64,000 bases of DNA from Clostridiales bacterium (GCA_004556395.1 SFHK01000004.1:105370-169369), one strand, 5' to 3'; positions 23,138 through 32,602 are shown, counted from the first letter of the stretch. Notes: generated from the letters alone by a model not told the origin. Translations and numbers: made by a program.

Positions 23138-24214
23138 TCAGCCCTGCTTATCCGCCTTGGCGTATTTGTGAATCTGTTCCAGAATTCGATCGATCGACCG
23201 GGAAACCGGCTCGCGGTTCATGCTGTCGATCAGCTCGCCGCGGTCGCGGTACACTTCCACGACACGCTCCACCAGCGTGGCGGGCGTAAGGTCGCTCTGC
23301 TCCAGCACGCGCGAAAAGCCGCGCCGGAGGAACGAAGCCGCGTTGATCTCCTGATCGCCGCGGGACGCCGTGTTTGGATACGGAATCAGCAGTGAGGGCT
23401 TGCGAAGCGCCAGAATCTCGCAGATGGTGTTGGAGCCCGCGCGGGTGATGATCACGTCGGCGCAGGCGTAGGCGTCCGCCATTTCCTCGTCCAGATATTG
23501 CATCTGAACGTATCCGCGGCGGCCCTCATAATTCGCGTCGATATTGCCCTTGCCGCAGATGTGCAGCACCTGAAAGCACCTCGTCAGGTCGTCCAACGCG
23601 CCGCGCACGGCACGGTTGATGGCCTGCGCGCCCAACGAGCCGCCCACCACCAGCAGCACCGGGCGGTTGGACGTGAAGCCGAACAGCTTGAGTCCGCGCT
23701 CGCGGTCGCCCGCCAGCAGCTCCTTGCGGATGGGTGCGCCGACGTACAGCCCCTTCTTGCCCGCCTCCTTCACCGTCTCCGGGAAGGTGCACATCAGAAC
23801 CTTGGCAAACGGCAGACTGAGCCTGTTGGCCAGACCGCTCGTCATGTCGGACTCATGAATCAATACCGGCACGCGGTTGAACGCCGCGCCATACACCACC
23901 GGAACGGCCACATAGCCGCCCTTGGAGAACACGACGTTGGGCTTCAGCGTGTGGATCAGGTGCGTCGCCTGTCCCACGCCCGCCGCCACGCGGAACGGAT
24001 CGCTCAGGTTTTTCACATCGCGATAGCGGCGCAGCTTTCCGGTTTTCACGGCATGGTAGGTAACGCCCTCCACTTTGCCGATCAGCTCGCGCTCGATGCC
24101 GGTTTCCGACCCGATGTAATGAATGTCCCAGCCCTCCCGCTGAAGCGGCGGGATCAGCGCCAGGTGCGGCGTGACATGACCCGCCGTACCTCCGCCCGTT
24201 AAAACGATTCGCAT
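23138..24214 (-). CDS. murG: UDP-GlcNAc:undecaprenyl-pyrophosphoryl-MurNAc-pentapeptide GlcNAc transferase
   Basis: A 358-residue GT28 glycosyltransferase that converts lipid I to lipid II at the inner face of the membrane. Motifs: glycine-rich MRIVLTGGGTAGHVTPHLAL at the start, LVVGGSLGAQAINRAV in the middle, and the donor-binding ADVIITRAGSNTICEILAL. It stands alone, outside the usual division and cell-wall cluster. The start is the ATG at 24214; an in-frame GTG at 24226 is possible but the motif begins immediately after the chosen ATG. Confidence 0.96.
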   Translation of the reverse strand: MRIVLTGGGTAGHVTPHLALIPPLQREGWDIHYIGSETGIERELIGKVEGVTYHAVKTGKLRRYRDVKNLSDPFRVAAGVGQATHLIHTLKPNVVFSKGGYVAVPVVYGAAFNRVPVLIHESDMTSGLANRLSLPFAKVLMCTFPETVKEAGKKGLYVGAPIRKELLAGDRERGLKLFGFTSNRPVLLVVGGSLGAQAINRAVRGALDDLTRCFQVLHICGKGNIDANYEGRRGYVQMQYLDEEMADAYACADVIITRAGSNTICEILALRKPSLLIPYPNTASRGDQEINAASFLRRGFSRVLEQSDLTPATLVERVVEVYRDRGELIDSMNREPVSRSIDRILEQIHKYAKADKQG

Positions 24215-24271
24215 GTTCGCATTCACCCGTTTTCAAGATAGATTCGAAAGCTCGCCCTTCAACTTTCGTAC

Positions 24272-24277
24272 ATTATA
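24272..24277 (-). promoter_or_regulatory. -10 element of murG
   Basis: TATAAT on the minus strand at 24277-24272, 57 bases upstream of murG. No clear -35. Confidence 0.45.
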
Positions 24278-24416
24278 GCACAACAGATCACCGATTTTTT
24301 TATCGCGCTGTAAACTCACTTGTTAACACTTGCTTCGATTGGGCGGCAGTTTTTCCAAATCACTTTATGCGCGCCGCGCCGGCTTATGCCCCGCCGCAGG
24401 AACTTTTCAGGAACAC

Positions 24417-24446
24417 TTGCAACCTTGCATGAAAAAATGGTACAAT
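24417..24446 (+). promoter_or_regulatory. Promoter of the aldo/keto reductase-dnaX operon
   Basis: TTGCAA (24417-24422), 18-base spacer, TACAAT (24441-24446), 31 bases before the gene. Confidence 0.65.
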
Positions 24447-24477
24447 AGGAACAGATCAAATCTTGGAGGCGCGAACT

Positions 24478-25458
24478 ATGAATCTGATTTCTCTGACCGG
24501 CTCTCTGCGCGTGGCTCCGCTGGCGCTGGGCACGGGACATTTCGGAACAAAGCTTACGGAGGCGGACGCGTTTGCGCAGCTGGATCGCTATGCCGAGTTC
24601 GGCAACTTTATCGACACCGCCCGCGTATATGGCGACGACCCTTCCGGCGAACGCTCAAAGAGCGAGCGCATCATCGGCAAATGGCTGCGCTCAAGCGGCA
24701 TGGCGGGACAAATGATTCTTTCCACCAAGGGCGGCCACCCCACGCCGGGCAAAAACCGTGCTTTCACGCCCCGGCTGCACCGGGACGTGCTATATGCGGA
24801 CGTAGAGGGCAGTCTGGATTTTCTGGGCGTAGACGCGATCGATCTGTATTTTCTGCACCGCGACGACACGTCGCTTCCCGTGGGCGAAATTCTTGAAACG
24901 CTGGAGGAAATGCGCAGGAAGGGACTGATTCGTTTCTACGGCTGCTCCAACTGGACAGTCGAGCGCATAACCGCCGCGGCGGCGTACGCCCGCGCGCACT
25001 CGCTGGCCGGTTTTTCCGTGAACCAGACGATGTGGAGTCTGGCCGAGGTTGATTTTCAGAACCTGACCGACAAGACGCTGGTTCCCATGGATCGCGCCGC
25101 CTACGCCTATCACACGCAGACGCAGATGGGCGCAATGGCCTACAGCGCGCTGGCGAAGGGCTGGTTCACGCGCAAGGCGGCCGGGCTCGCGCCCAACGAG
25201 CGCATTCGCCCGCGCTACGATCTGCCCGCGAACGACATGATCCTCGACCAGCTTCAGCAGCTGTCCCGCCAGACGGGGCTTGGCATTACGCAGCTGTCGC
25301 TGGCGTACTTCCTCGGCCAGCCGTTCCCCTCCGTGCCCATCTGCGCGTTCTCGGACAGCCGCCAGCTGGAGGACGGGCTGAGCATCCTGCGGAATGAAAC
25401 GAATCCGGAGCTCGCCCGCCAGCTCGCCGCGCTTCGCCGCGACCTGATCGGAGGCTGA
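24478..25458 (+). CDS. Aldo/keto reductase family oxidoreductase
   Basis: A 326-residue NAD(P)H-dependent reductase with a TIM-barrel fold. The catalytic tetrad regions are visible: FIDTARVYGDD (D, Y), ILSTKGGHP (K) and DLYFLHRDD (H). The later GITQLSLAYFLGQP segment is the usual nucleotide-site helix region. It starts at ATG 24478 with GGAGG 8 bases upstream. It ends 2 bases before dnaX and shares its transcript. Substrate unknown. Confidence 0.92.
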   Translation: MNLISLTGSLRVAPLALGTGHFGTKLTEADAFAQLDRYAEFGNFIDTARVYGDDPSGERSKSERIIGKWLRSSGMAGQMILSTKGGHPTPGKNRAFTPRLHRDVLYADVEGSLDFLGVDAIDLYFLHRDDTSLPVGEILETLEEMRRKGLIRFYGCSNWTVERITAAAAYARAHSLAGFSVNQTMWSLAEVDFQNLTDKTLVPMDRAAYAYHTQTQMGAMAYSALAKGWFTRKAAGLAPNERIRPRYDLPANDMILDQLQQLSRQTGLGITQLSLAYFLGQPFPSVPICAFSDSRQLEDGLSILRNETNPELARQLAALRRDLIGG

Positions 25459-25460
25459 GC

Positions 25461-27059
25461 ATGGCACAGTATCAGGCGCTGTATCGCGCGTGGCGGCCGG
25501 ATCGGTTTGAGGACATCTGCGGACAGGAAGCCATCACGAAGACGCTCCGGCGGCAGATCATGTCCGGCCATATCGCTCACGCGTATCTATTCTGCGGCAG
25601 CCGCGGAACCGGCAAGACCACCGCGGCCAAGGTGCTGGCGCGCGCCGTGAACTGCCTCCGTCCGGTGGACGGCGAGCCGTGCGGCGAATGCGACGTATGC
25701 CGTGAACTCAAGGATGAACGCACGATGGACGTGCTCGAAATCGACGCCGCCAGCAACAACGGCGTAGACGAGGTGCGCCTTCTGCGCGACCGAATCGTCT
25801 ACCCGCCTACGGTGGGCAAGTACAAGGTGTACATCATCGACGAGGTGCACATGCTATCCACCAGCGCGTTCAACGCGCTTCTGAAAACGCTGGAGGAGCC
25901 GCCCGCCCACGCCGTGTTCATACTGGCCACGACGGAGCCGCAGAAGCTTCCTGCCACGGTGCTTTCCCGCTGCCAACGATATGATTTCAAGCGCATTCCC
26001 GCTTCGCTGATCGTCTCGCGCATGAAGGTCATCCTGAACGGCATCGGCCGCGAGGCCGACGACGACGCGCTGCAGGAAATCGCCGCCGCCGCCGAGGGCG
26101 GCATGCGCGACGCGCTGTCGCTGCTGGATATGTGCCTGAGCTACGCACAGGCGACGGTTTCGGCTTCCCTCGTGCGCGAGGTGCTCGGCACGACCGGGCG
26201 GGAATTCATGTTCGCCTTCGTCGGCGCGCTGGAAAAATCCGACGCGGGCGAGGCGCTTCGCCTGATCGACAGGGCGATGCGCGACGGCCGCGACGCGCAG
26301 GTTTTCGCGCGCGAAACAGCCGCGCACATGCGTCTTCTGATGATGGCGCGTCTGGTCGGAAACGATCTTTCCGCGCTGGCGGAAATCACGCCCGAGGACG
26401 CGGCGCGGTTTGTGGAGCAGTCGCAGCTTTTCGAGCGCGAGAGGCTGACGCGCGCGATGGAGCTGTTCATCCGCGCGGAAAGCGACATGAAATGGGTTTC
26501 GAACCCGCGCTCCATTTTGGAGCTGTGCACCGTGCGCGCCGCACGCATTTCCGAGGAAAAGAGCGTCGCCGGACTGACCGAGCGCATCGAAGCGCTGGAA
26601 AAGGCGCTGGCCGCGGGTACGGCGCTGCCCGCGTCCGCCGCGCCCGCGGCAAAGCCGGCCGCCGCGCCCGCAAAGGCGGACAAGCCGGCGGAGAGGCCCG
26701 CCGCGCCCGAAGCCAAAGCGCCCGCTTCCGAGGAGGAAAAGGTGTTCACCGGCGTAATCGAAAAAATCTGCGCCGAAACGCCCAGCATCCGCGGCTATCT
26801 GCGCGATTTGAAGTTCGTCGGGATCGACGGCGACGTGATCAACACCCGGCTGGACGGCAAGGCCAACTTCCAGAAGCAGTTTCTGGAACGCCGCGCGGAT
26901 CCCATCGGCAAGGCGCTTTCGGATGCGTTCGGCCGTCCGCTCAAGCTGAACATCACCACGTCCGACGCGGCGCGCCCCGCCGGAAAGGGCGTGTCCGGCC
27001 GCGACCTGTCCACCTCCTACGACATCTTCGGCCGCGACAAGGTGGAGCTTGTCGATTGA
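25461..27059 (+). CDS. dnaX: DNA polymerase III subunit gamma/tau
   Basis: A 532-residue clamp-loader ATPase. Walker A GSRGTGKT (46-53); zinc cysteines C65, C74, C77 and C80; Walker B VYIIDEVHML; sensor/arginine-finger LSRCQRYDF. An alanine/proline/lysine-rich linker (about 395-425) joins the AAA+ and collar region to a tau-type carboxyl domain. No slippery A-run for programmed frameshifting was seen, so a gamma form is not evident. GGAGG precedes the ATG and overlaps the end of the aldo/keto reductase gene. Confidence 0.97.
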   Translation: MAQYQALYRAWRPDRFEDICGQEAITKTLRRQIMSGHIAHAYLFCGSRGTGKTTAAKVLARAVNCLRPVDGEPCGECDVCRELKDERTMDVLEIDAASNNGVDEVRLLRDRIVYPPTVGKYKVYIIDEVHMLSTSAFNALLKTLEEPPAHAVFILATTEPQKLPATVLSRCQRYDFKRIPASLIVSRMKVILNGIGREADDDALQEIAAAAEGGMRDALSLLDMCLSYAQATVSASLVREVLGTTGREFMFAFVGALEKSDAGEALRLIDRAMRDGRDAQVFARETAAHMRLLMMARLVGNDLSALAEITPEDAARFVEQSQLFERERLTRAMELFIRAESDMKWVSNPRSILELCTVRAARISEEKSVAGLTERIEALEKALAAGTALPASAAPAAKPAAAPAKADKPAERPAAPEAKAPASEEEKVFTGVIEKICAETPSIRGYLRDLKFVGIDGDVINTRLDGKANFQKQFLERRADPIGKALSDAFGRPLKLNITTSDAARPAGKGVSGRDLSTSYDIFGRDKVELVD

Positions 27060-27085
27060 CAGACCGTTCCAGTTTATGGTATACT
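27056..27085 (+). promoter_or_regulatory. Promoter of the BTAD regulator gene
   Basis: TTGACA (27056-27061), 18-base spacer, TATACT (27080-27085). The dnaX stop TGA (27057-27059) lies within the -35 hexamer. Confidence 0.75.
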
Positions 27086-27142
27086 TAACGAAACATTCCT
27101 GTAAATATCGGTTACAAGCGCGTTCTGAAAGGATTTTCGTCG

Positions 27143-28354
27143 ATGATTGAGGTTTCGCTTCTGGGAAAGTTTGAGTTTCTCGTAAACGGCAAAAACGCCG
27201 AGCATCTGCTGTCCTCCACGCGCAAGGGCAGCCAGATGCTGCTTCACCTGCTGCTGAACTATGGCCGCCCGGTCAGCTCCACCACGCTTTATGAGCTGCT
27301 TTGGCCGAACGAAACCAGCTCCAACCCGGAAAGCGCCCTTAAAACGCTGGTCAGCCGCACGCGCGGCATGCTGACCGATTTCGATCCGGATCTTCGCAAC
27401 TGCATCTCCACCGACCACGGCGCGTACCGCTGGAACACGGAGCTGGACGCGCACATCGACGTGTTTCTGTTTGAGGACGCGAGCAACGTGATTCTGAACG
27501 CAGCCGAAGCGAACGACGACGTGCATGCCGCCATTCACCAGATGCTCACTTCATACGGCGGCGATCTGGTGGGCGGGCGCGAAGAAGACAGCTGGTTCAT
27601 CTCCCGGCGCACGTTCTACCACAGCCTGTTCCTTCAGACGGTCGACCACGCGCTGTCGCTCCTGCGCGCGAAGGAGGAATACGAGCAGATGATTCGCGTG
27701 TGCCGCGCCGCGCTGGACGTGGACGCGTTTGAGGAAACGCTGCACACGAACCTGATGGAAGCGCTGGTCAAGACCAACCGCAGCAACGAGGCCATGGCGC
27801 AGTATCGCCACCTGAACAACCTGCACAACAGCTTCCTCGGCATGCACCCGTCGGAAAACCTTCAGAACTATTATGAGCTTGTGGGACGCACGGAGCAGTC
27901 GCTCACCACCGATCTGAACGCCGTGCGCCGCTATCTCACCGACAGCGCGAATCCCCCCGGCGCGTTCGTATGCGATTACAGCATCCTGCGCGACGTGTAT
28001 CAGCTTCAGATGCGCAATCTGGAGCGTCTCGGCATTTCCATCTATGTGGCGCTGATCATGCTCACCCCTGTTTCGCAGCCGCCGGTCGACGCCTTTGAAC
28101 AGGATCGAGCCATGCATCAGCTGTTGTCTACCATGATCTCCTGCCTGCGCAAGGGCGACACGATCGCCCGCTACAGCCCCTCGCAGTTCGTGCTGCTTCT
28201 TCCATCCGTAAACGCTTCGACGGGCAAAATCGTCGTGAACCGCATTCGCAACGCCTATTACAACGGTCAGGTAAACCCGGCGCTTGTATTCTCTTACAAG
28301 CTGCTGCCGGTAAAGGATGAAACTACGAATCAAAAGGAGGGCTTTCTCGGATGA
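27143..28354 (+). CDS. BTAD-domain (SARP-like) transcriptional regulator
   Basis: A 403-residue regulator. Residues 1-95 are an OmpR-type winged helix (VSSTTLYELLWPNETSSNPESALKTLVSRTRG), and about 100-245 a bacterial transcriptional activation (TPR-like) domain. The last 140 residues look like a degenerate GGDEF-type module (MQLRNLERLGISIYVALIM..., CLRKGDTIARYSPSQFVLLLP) without a GGDEF signature. The stop overlaps the next gene's start (ATGA), so it is coupled to the sugar isomerase and may regulate it. Ligand unknown. Domain calls for the first two regions are fairly firm, the third tentative. Confidence 0.78.
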   Translation: MIEVSLLGKFEFLVNGKNAEHLLSSTRKGSQMLLHLLLNYGRPVSSTTLYELLWPNETSSNPESALKTLVSRTRGMLTDFDPDLRNCISTDHGAYRWNTELDAHIDVFLFEDASNVILNAAEANDDVHAAIHQMLTSYGGDLVGGREEDSWFISRRTFYHSLFLQTVDHALSLLRAKEEYEQMIRVCRAALDVDAFEETLHTNLMEALVKTNRSNEAMAQYRHLNNLHNSFLGMHPSENLQNYYELVGRTEQSLTTDLNAVRRYLTDSANPPGAFVCDYSILRDVYQLQMRNLERLGISIYVALIMLTPVSQPPVDAFEQDRAMHQLLSTMISCLRKGDTIARYSPSQFVLLLPSVNASTGKIVVNRIRNAYYNGQVNPALVFSYKLLPVKDETTNQKEGFLG

Positions 28355-29322
28355 AACTCGGTATCAGCAGTTACTCCCTGAACAAGCGTCTGCGCACCGG
28401 TGAGATGGACATCTTCGACGTCATCGACTGGGCGAAGGCGCACGATTGCGCCCATCTCGAACTGGTTCCCTTCAGTCTGCCGCTTCTGAACGCGGAAGGA
28501 AAAATCGACTACGACTACGTGAGCCGCATTCGCGACAAGGCGCAGTCGGTCGACCTGCCCCTGTCCGTGTTCTCGCTCAACGCCTGCGTCATCAAGCCCA
28601 CCGAAGCCGAGCGCCGCGCCGAAATCGAGCGCATCAAGATGTACATGGACATGGCGCACTTCCTCGGCATGAAGAAAATGCGCCACGACACCTGCTCCGG
28701 CCAGCATCCCGAGGGAATCAACACGCCCGAGCAGTTTGAGAAGGACTTCCCCGCCTTCGTCGCCGCCATTCAGGAATTGGCCGACTATGCGAAGTCCCTC
28801 GGCATGAACACCACGCTGGAAAACCACGGCCTGTACGTGAACGGCGCCGACCGGCTGATTCGTCTGGTAAACGCCGCCGGGCGCGACAACGTGCGCATGA
28901 CCATCGATACCGGCAACTACCTGTGCGTGGACGACGAGCCGGAAACCGCCGTCAAAAAATGCGTGGGCTACGCCGACATGATTCACCTGAAGGATTTCTA
29001 CATCCGCAAGAAGGATCGCATGCTCCCGCAGGACGGCATGTACACCGCCGGCGCGAAGGCCGCGCCGCGCCCCATGCCCACGCCGGAGGAGCTCAGGAAG
29101 ATGCCGCCGCGCCTTGGCTACGTCGGCACGGCGAGCGGCCGCCACATTCTGCGCGGCGCGATTCTGGGACAGGGCGACTTGGACATCTGGGCAATTCTCA
29201 AGACCCTGAAGGATGCGGGCTACGACAAGGAGATTTCCATCGAGTTCGAGGGCATGGAAGACTGCGAAGCCGCGACCGAAATCTGCCTGAACACCGCCCG
29301 CTACATCTGGGAGCGCGTATAA
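28351..29322 (+). CDS. Sugar phosphate isomerase/epimerase family protein (TIM barrel, AP2-endonuclease-like)
   Basis: A 323-residue xylose-isomerase-like TIM barrel. Metal-ligand segments visible are HLELVPF, TTLENHG (E), TIDTGNYL (D), DMIHLKDFY (H) and EISIEFEGMED (E). Such enzymes epimerise or isomerise sugars or inositols. It starts four bases inside the BTAD regulator gene. Substrate cannot be assigned. Confidence 0.88.
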   Translation: MKLGISSYSLNKRLRTGEMDIFDVIDWAKAHDCAHLELVPFSLPLLNAEGKIDYDYVSRIRDKAQSVDLPLSVFSLNACVIKPTEAERRAEIERIKMYMDMAHFLGMKKMRHDTCSGQHPEGINTPEQFEKDFPAFVAAIQELADYAKSLGMNTTLENHGLYVNGADRLIRLVNAAGRDNVRMTIDTGNYLCVDDEPETAVKKCVGYADMIHLKDFYIRKKDRMLPQDGMYTAGAKAAPRPMPTPEELRKMPPRLGYVGTASGRHILRGAILGQGDLDIWAILKTLKDAGYDKEISIEFEGMEDCEAATEICLNTARYIWERV

Positions 29323-29411
29323 CCGAAGCCTTCCCGCGGGAACGCCGAAGGGAATGTTTCGTCCCTGTGCGCGTATAAGCCAAACTTCTTATCCAAAACA
29401 CCCAGATTTCA

Positions 29412-29440
29412 TTGACACCGCCCCCGTTTCGGCGTATGAT
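29412..29440 (+). promoter_or_regulatory. Promoter of the AEC transporter gene
   Basis: TTGACA (29412-29417), 17-base spacer, TATGAT (29435-29440). The implied transcript start near 29447 fixes translation at ATG 29472 rather than upstream. Confidence 0.82.
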
Positions 29441-29471
29441 GGCATCATATACGGAAATGGGGGCTTTTATT

Positions 29472-30518
29472 ATGGAATCCATTCTCGACGCGCTGCAAAT
29501 CGTACTTTCCATTTTCGCCATGATCGCCGTGGGCATGCTGCTCACGCAGCTCAAGTGGATTGGCGAGAAGGAAGCCTCGTTCCTCTCGCGCTTCGTCATT
29601 CGCGTAGCCCTTCCCGCCACCATCGTAACCAACATGTTCGGCAAGTTCACCGCTGAAAGTCTGGTCGGCATGGCCGCCGGACTGATTGCCCCGGTCATCG
29701 GGCTTCTGCTGGGCATGGCCATCGGCTACCTTGTCGCAAAGCTTCTGAAAATCGAGCGCCGCCGCTTCGGCGCGTTTGTGGTGCTGTTCACCTTTTCAAA
29801 CAGCATTTTTATCGGCCTGCCCGTGTGCCGCGCGCTGTTCGGCGAGGATGCCGTGCCCTATACGCTGATTTACTACATCGCCAACACGTCCCTTTTCTGG
29901 ACAGTCGGCTATTCCTTCATGAGCCGCGACGGCGGCCGGGCGAAGGAGGAACGCTCCTATCGCACAATTCCCGCCTACTGGCTTTCGAAGGAGAAGGACG
30001 ATCCCCGCTTTGTTCCCACGAAGAACGCGCTGCGATTTCTGGGAAAGACCATCCCGCTGCCCCTCGTTTTCCTGATTATCAGCTCCATCTGCGTGCTTCT
30101 GCACATCACGCTGCCCAAGTTCCTCATGTCCGCGGCGAACTACATCGGCGGCTGCGTCACGCCGCTTTCGCTGATTTATACCGGCTATATCCTCATGCGC
30201 ATGATTCGCAACCGCAATTTTCGCTGGGAAAAGGGCTATCTGGCCATCTGTCTGGGCAAGTTCCTGCTGGTGCCCGTGGCGAACATCGTGCTGATCAGCC
30301 TTCTTAAGTTGATCCCCTCGATGGCCGAGCTTCTGAACCCCACGATGGTCGGCGCGCTGGTGATCGAAGCCTCCATGCCCGCCATGACGCAGACCACCAT
30401 CGTGGAGGGCAATGTGGGCGGCGACGACGAATACGTCGCGGGCGCGACGGCGCTGACGACGGCGCTCTCGATGATCTTCATCCCGGTATACATGTACGTC
30501 GTCACAAATCTGCTTTGA
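29472..30518 (+). CDS. AEC (auxin efflux carrier) family transporter
   Basis: A 348-residue integral membrane protein with about ten helices in two repeats, the AEC pattern. Family segments include SFLSRFVIRVALPATIVTNM early and EASMPAMTQTTIVEG in the second half (the crossover region with P and Q). Bacterial members move organic acids such as malate or other small anions. It is monocistronic, with its own promoter. A cytosolic loop of about 40 residues (SMSRDGGRAKEERS...) is longer than usual. Confidence 0.9.
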   Translation: MESILDALQIVLSIFAMIAVGMLLTQLKWIGEKEASFLSRFVIRVALPATIVTNMFGKFTAESLVGMAAGLIAPVIGLLLGMAIGYLVAKLLKIERRRFGAFVVLFTFSNSIFIGLPVCRALFGEDAVPYTLIYYIANTSLFWTVGYSFMSRDGGRAKEERSYRTIPAYWLSKEKDDPRFVPTKNALRFLGKTIPLPLVFLIISSICVLLHITLPKFLMSAANYIGGCVTPLSLIYTGYILMRMIRNRNFRWEKGYLAICLGKFLLVPVANIVLISLLKLIPSMAELLNPTMVGALVIEASMPAMTQTTIVEGNVGGDDEYVAGATALTTALSMIFIPVYMYVVTNLL

Positions 30519-30545
30519 CGTTTTTCCAAATTCGCCCAGTCAATC

Positions 30546-30574
30546 TTGAAAAATTTACGACAATATGATTTAAT
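30546..30574 (+). promoter_or_regulatory. Promoter of the E2-like gene
   Basis: TTGAAA (30546-30551), 17-base spacer, TTTAAT (30569-30574), then GGGAGGG before a TTG start. Confidence 0.6.
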
Positions 30575-30605
30575 ATAGGTATATTTACGATTGGGAGGGA
30601 TTCCC

Positions 30606-31538
30606 TTGTTTGGACGCAGATCAGACGGACGCCGGTTGGATCACATCGATCCCATCGTTCAGTTTATGCCCTACGTCATGCCCACGCGCAACGACGCGAT
30701 GAACATGATCACCGAATACGTTGACTACGATCCCATTGCCGATTACATCAAAAAGCGCTCCAAGGAGGGCGTGAAGGTTTCCTTCACGGCTCTGGTCGTC
30801 GCGGCCTATACGCGCGCCATTGCGGAATACCCGGCGCTCAACCGCTTCATCATGAACAAGCAGGTTTTCGCGCGCAACACCATCAACGCGTCCCTCACCG
30901 TTCTGCGCAACGCCAAGGATAAGAACAACCTCGACGAAGCGCTGATCAAGATGACCTTCAAGCCGGACGCGACGATCGACGAGGTTGCCGAGCAGATCAA
31001 CCGCCTGACCGCCGACGCGGTGGACGCGGACGCGGACAACGGCACGGCCGACTTTGCCGGAAAGATCATCAAATTCCGCCTGCTGGTGCAGCTGGTCGTT
31101 GCGCTGGCCCGCCTGATGGATCGGTATGGCATCCTGCCGAAGGCGCTGTATGACATCAGCCCCTTCCATTGCAGCATGTTCATCACCAACGTGGCCTCCA
31201 TCGGCCTGTCCACCATCTACCACCACCTGTACAACTTCGGAAACACCTCCATTTTCATCTCGCTGGGCAAGTTTGAGCGCAAGGCCGTTCCCTCGCACGA
31301 CGGCGCGCAGTTCAAAACCGTAATCCCGCTGGGCGTGGTTACCGACGAACGCATCTGCGGCGGCGCAAACTACGCGCAGGGTCTGATGTACTTCAAAAAG
31401 CTCCTCCTGCACCCGGAGCTGCTGGAAACCCGCCCCGAGCACATCAACTACGACTACGACTTCTCCGACTGGCAGAAAAAGCAGGACGCGAAAGCCGCAA
31501 AAAAAGCCGCCAAGCTGGCCGCCAAAGCGAAGAAGTAA
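30606..31538 (+). CDS. 2-oxoacid dehydrogenase acyltransferase (E2 catalytic domain)-like protein
   Basis: A 310-residue protein with the CAT-like acyltransferase fold of E2 subunits but no lipoyl or E1/E3-binding domain. Support: KVSFTALVVAAYTRAIAEYP near the start, FITNVASIGLSTIYHHLYNFG and IPLGVVTDERICGGANYAQG at the end. In true E2 the last block is DHRxxDG; here it reads DERICGG, so the catalytic His is Glu and the Asp is Gly. It is probably not a normal acyltransferase. The carboxyl end is lysine/alanine rich. The TTG at 30606, 6 bases after GGGAGGG, is the chosen start. It stands alone with no dehydrogenase genes nearby. Confidence 0.75.
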   Translation: MFGRRSDGRRLDHIDPIVQFMPYVMPTRNDAMNMITEYVDYDPIADYIKKRSKEGVKVSFTALVVAAYTRAIAEYPALNRFIMNKQVFARNTINASLTVLRNAKDKNNLDEALIKMTFKPDATIDEVAEQINRLTADAVDADADNGTADFAGKIIKFRLLVQLVVALARLMDRYGILPKALYDISPFHCSMFITNVASIGLSTIYHHLYNFGNTSIFISLGKFERKAVPSHDGAQFKTVIPLGVVTDERICGGANYAQGLMYFKKLLLHPELLETRPEHINYDYDFSDWQKKQDAKAAKKAAKLAAKAKK

Positions 31539-31552
31539 TTCCCCTGTTTATA

Positions 31553-31587
31553 CAATCAGCCGCCGCGGAAAACGCGACGGCTGATTG
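31553..31587. terminator. Hairpin between convergent genes
   Basis: CAATCAGCCG and CGGCTGATTG arms with an inner CGCG/CGCG pair. Only a weak T-run is present; it probably serves both converging genes. Confidence 0.65.
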
Positions 31588-31588
31588 C

Positions 31589-32536
31589 TTATCGGATTCG
31601 AATCATATCTTTCTCAAACGAATCGACGCTTTCATATCCCATTTCCTCCAGAAGCGCTTCCCGCGAGGCCATCGCTTCGGAGTATTCGCCCTCGTCCCTC
31701 AGCTTCCCATCGCCGAGAATTCTATCAAAATGCATATGTACGCCGTCGGCTGCCTGGTAAAACACGGTGCGTTCGCTATGGCTTCGATTGACGTAGGCGG
31801 CGATCACGTTTTCCACCGGCAGGGGCGCGAGGAACGCGATCACGCCGCGCAGACGCCATTCGGCTCTTTGAATTTGCAGGCTGTCCTTCCCCGCCCAACT
31901 GGCGAGAACCAACATTGCCGCCAACGAGAGCGCAAACATAACCGCCACGCAGGCGGTGATTCGCCAGTCTCGCTCCGTCATGTCCGGGAAGTCCCTGTCG
32001 CCGGTGCCGATAGCGCCCACCGCGACGCTGCCGAACATGCACAGCGCCGCGGCGGCCACGAGCAGGATTTTGCGCAAGCGGCTGCGCCTGAGCGCCGGAA
32101 GCTCTTCCCAAAGCCGCGCCGCCGTTTCCTCCGAAGGCTCGTCACGCGTAAGCCGCGCAAGGATCTCTTCGCGCATCAGAAGTGCGTTTTCCATCTTCGG
32201 GAACACATACCGCCGTCCGTCCGCGTCCAGAAGGATGACCGTGTCTCCAAACTCGTTCACATAGGCCAGTTGCTCCGCAGGCAGGGAGAAGCGCCGGTGC
32301 AGGTTCGTCTGTCCCTCGACGCGCCCGTCCGACACGCGCAGCCGCATGCCGCGCATCAGGCACGCGGAAACCGCAAACGTCCCTGCGCCCGCCAGAAAAA
32401 GGACAGCCAGCGTGATCAGAAGCTCCGTTTCCACTTCTCCATCCCACGCGCAGGCCGCGCATACGGCGGAAAGGAGCGCGCAGAAGAGCATGCCCAGCGC
32501 GTTTCCCCTTTGCGGATGTCGAAATTCCGCTTCCAT
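31589..32536 (-). CDS. Membrane protein of unknown function
   Basis: A 315-residue protein I do not recognise. Two membrane helix pairs (about 13-55 and 155-210) are each followed by a soluble beta-rich segment. The first contains LRVSDGRVEGQTNLHRRFSL and AYVNEFGDTVILLDADGRRY, suggesting a PH-like (bacterial pleckstrin-homology) fold. ATG 32536 is preceded by AAGGAGGAAGAA, which excludes a longer frame. It is separated from iorB by a dispersed repeat. Confidence 0.6.
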   Translation of the reverse strand: MEAEFRHPQRGNALGMLFCALLSAVCAACAWDGEVETELLITLAVLFLAGAGTFAVSACLMRGMRLRVSDGRVEGQTNLHRRFSLPAEQLAYVNEFGDTVILLDADGRRYVFPKMENALLMREEILARLTRDEPSEETAARLWEELPALRRSRLRKILLVAAAALCMFGSVAVGAIGTGDRDFPDMTERDWRITACVAVMFALSLAAMLVLASWAGKDSLQIQRAEWRLRGVIAFLAPLPVENVIAAYVNRSHSERTVFYQAADGVHMHFDRILGDGKLRDEGEYSEAMASREALLEEMGYESVDSFEKDMIRIR

Positions 32537-32602
32537 TTCTTCCTCCTTAGAAAATTCGCCGGGAAAGGCAAGGGCAGCGCTGCGCAAATGAGGTGGGCGG
32601 CC

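Noticed and set aside
25461..27059. Programmed frameshift in dnaX
   Set aside because: No A-rich slippery sequence with a following hairpin was seen between the ATPase and tau regions.
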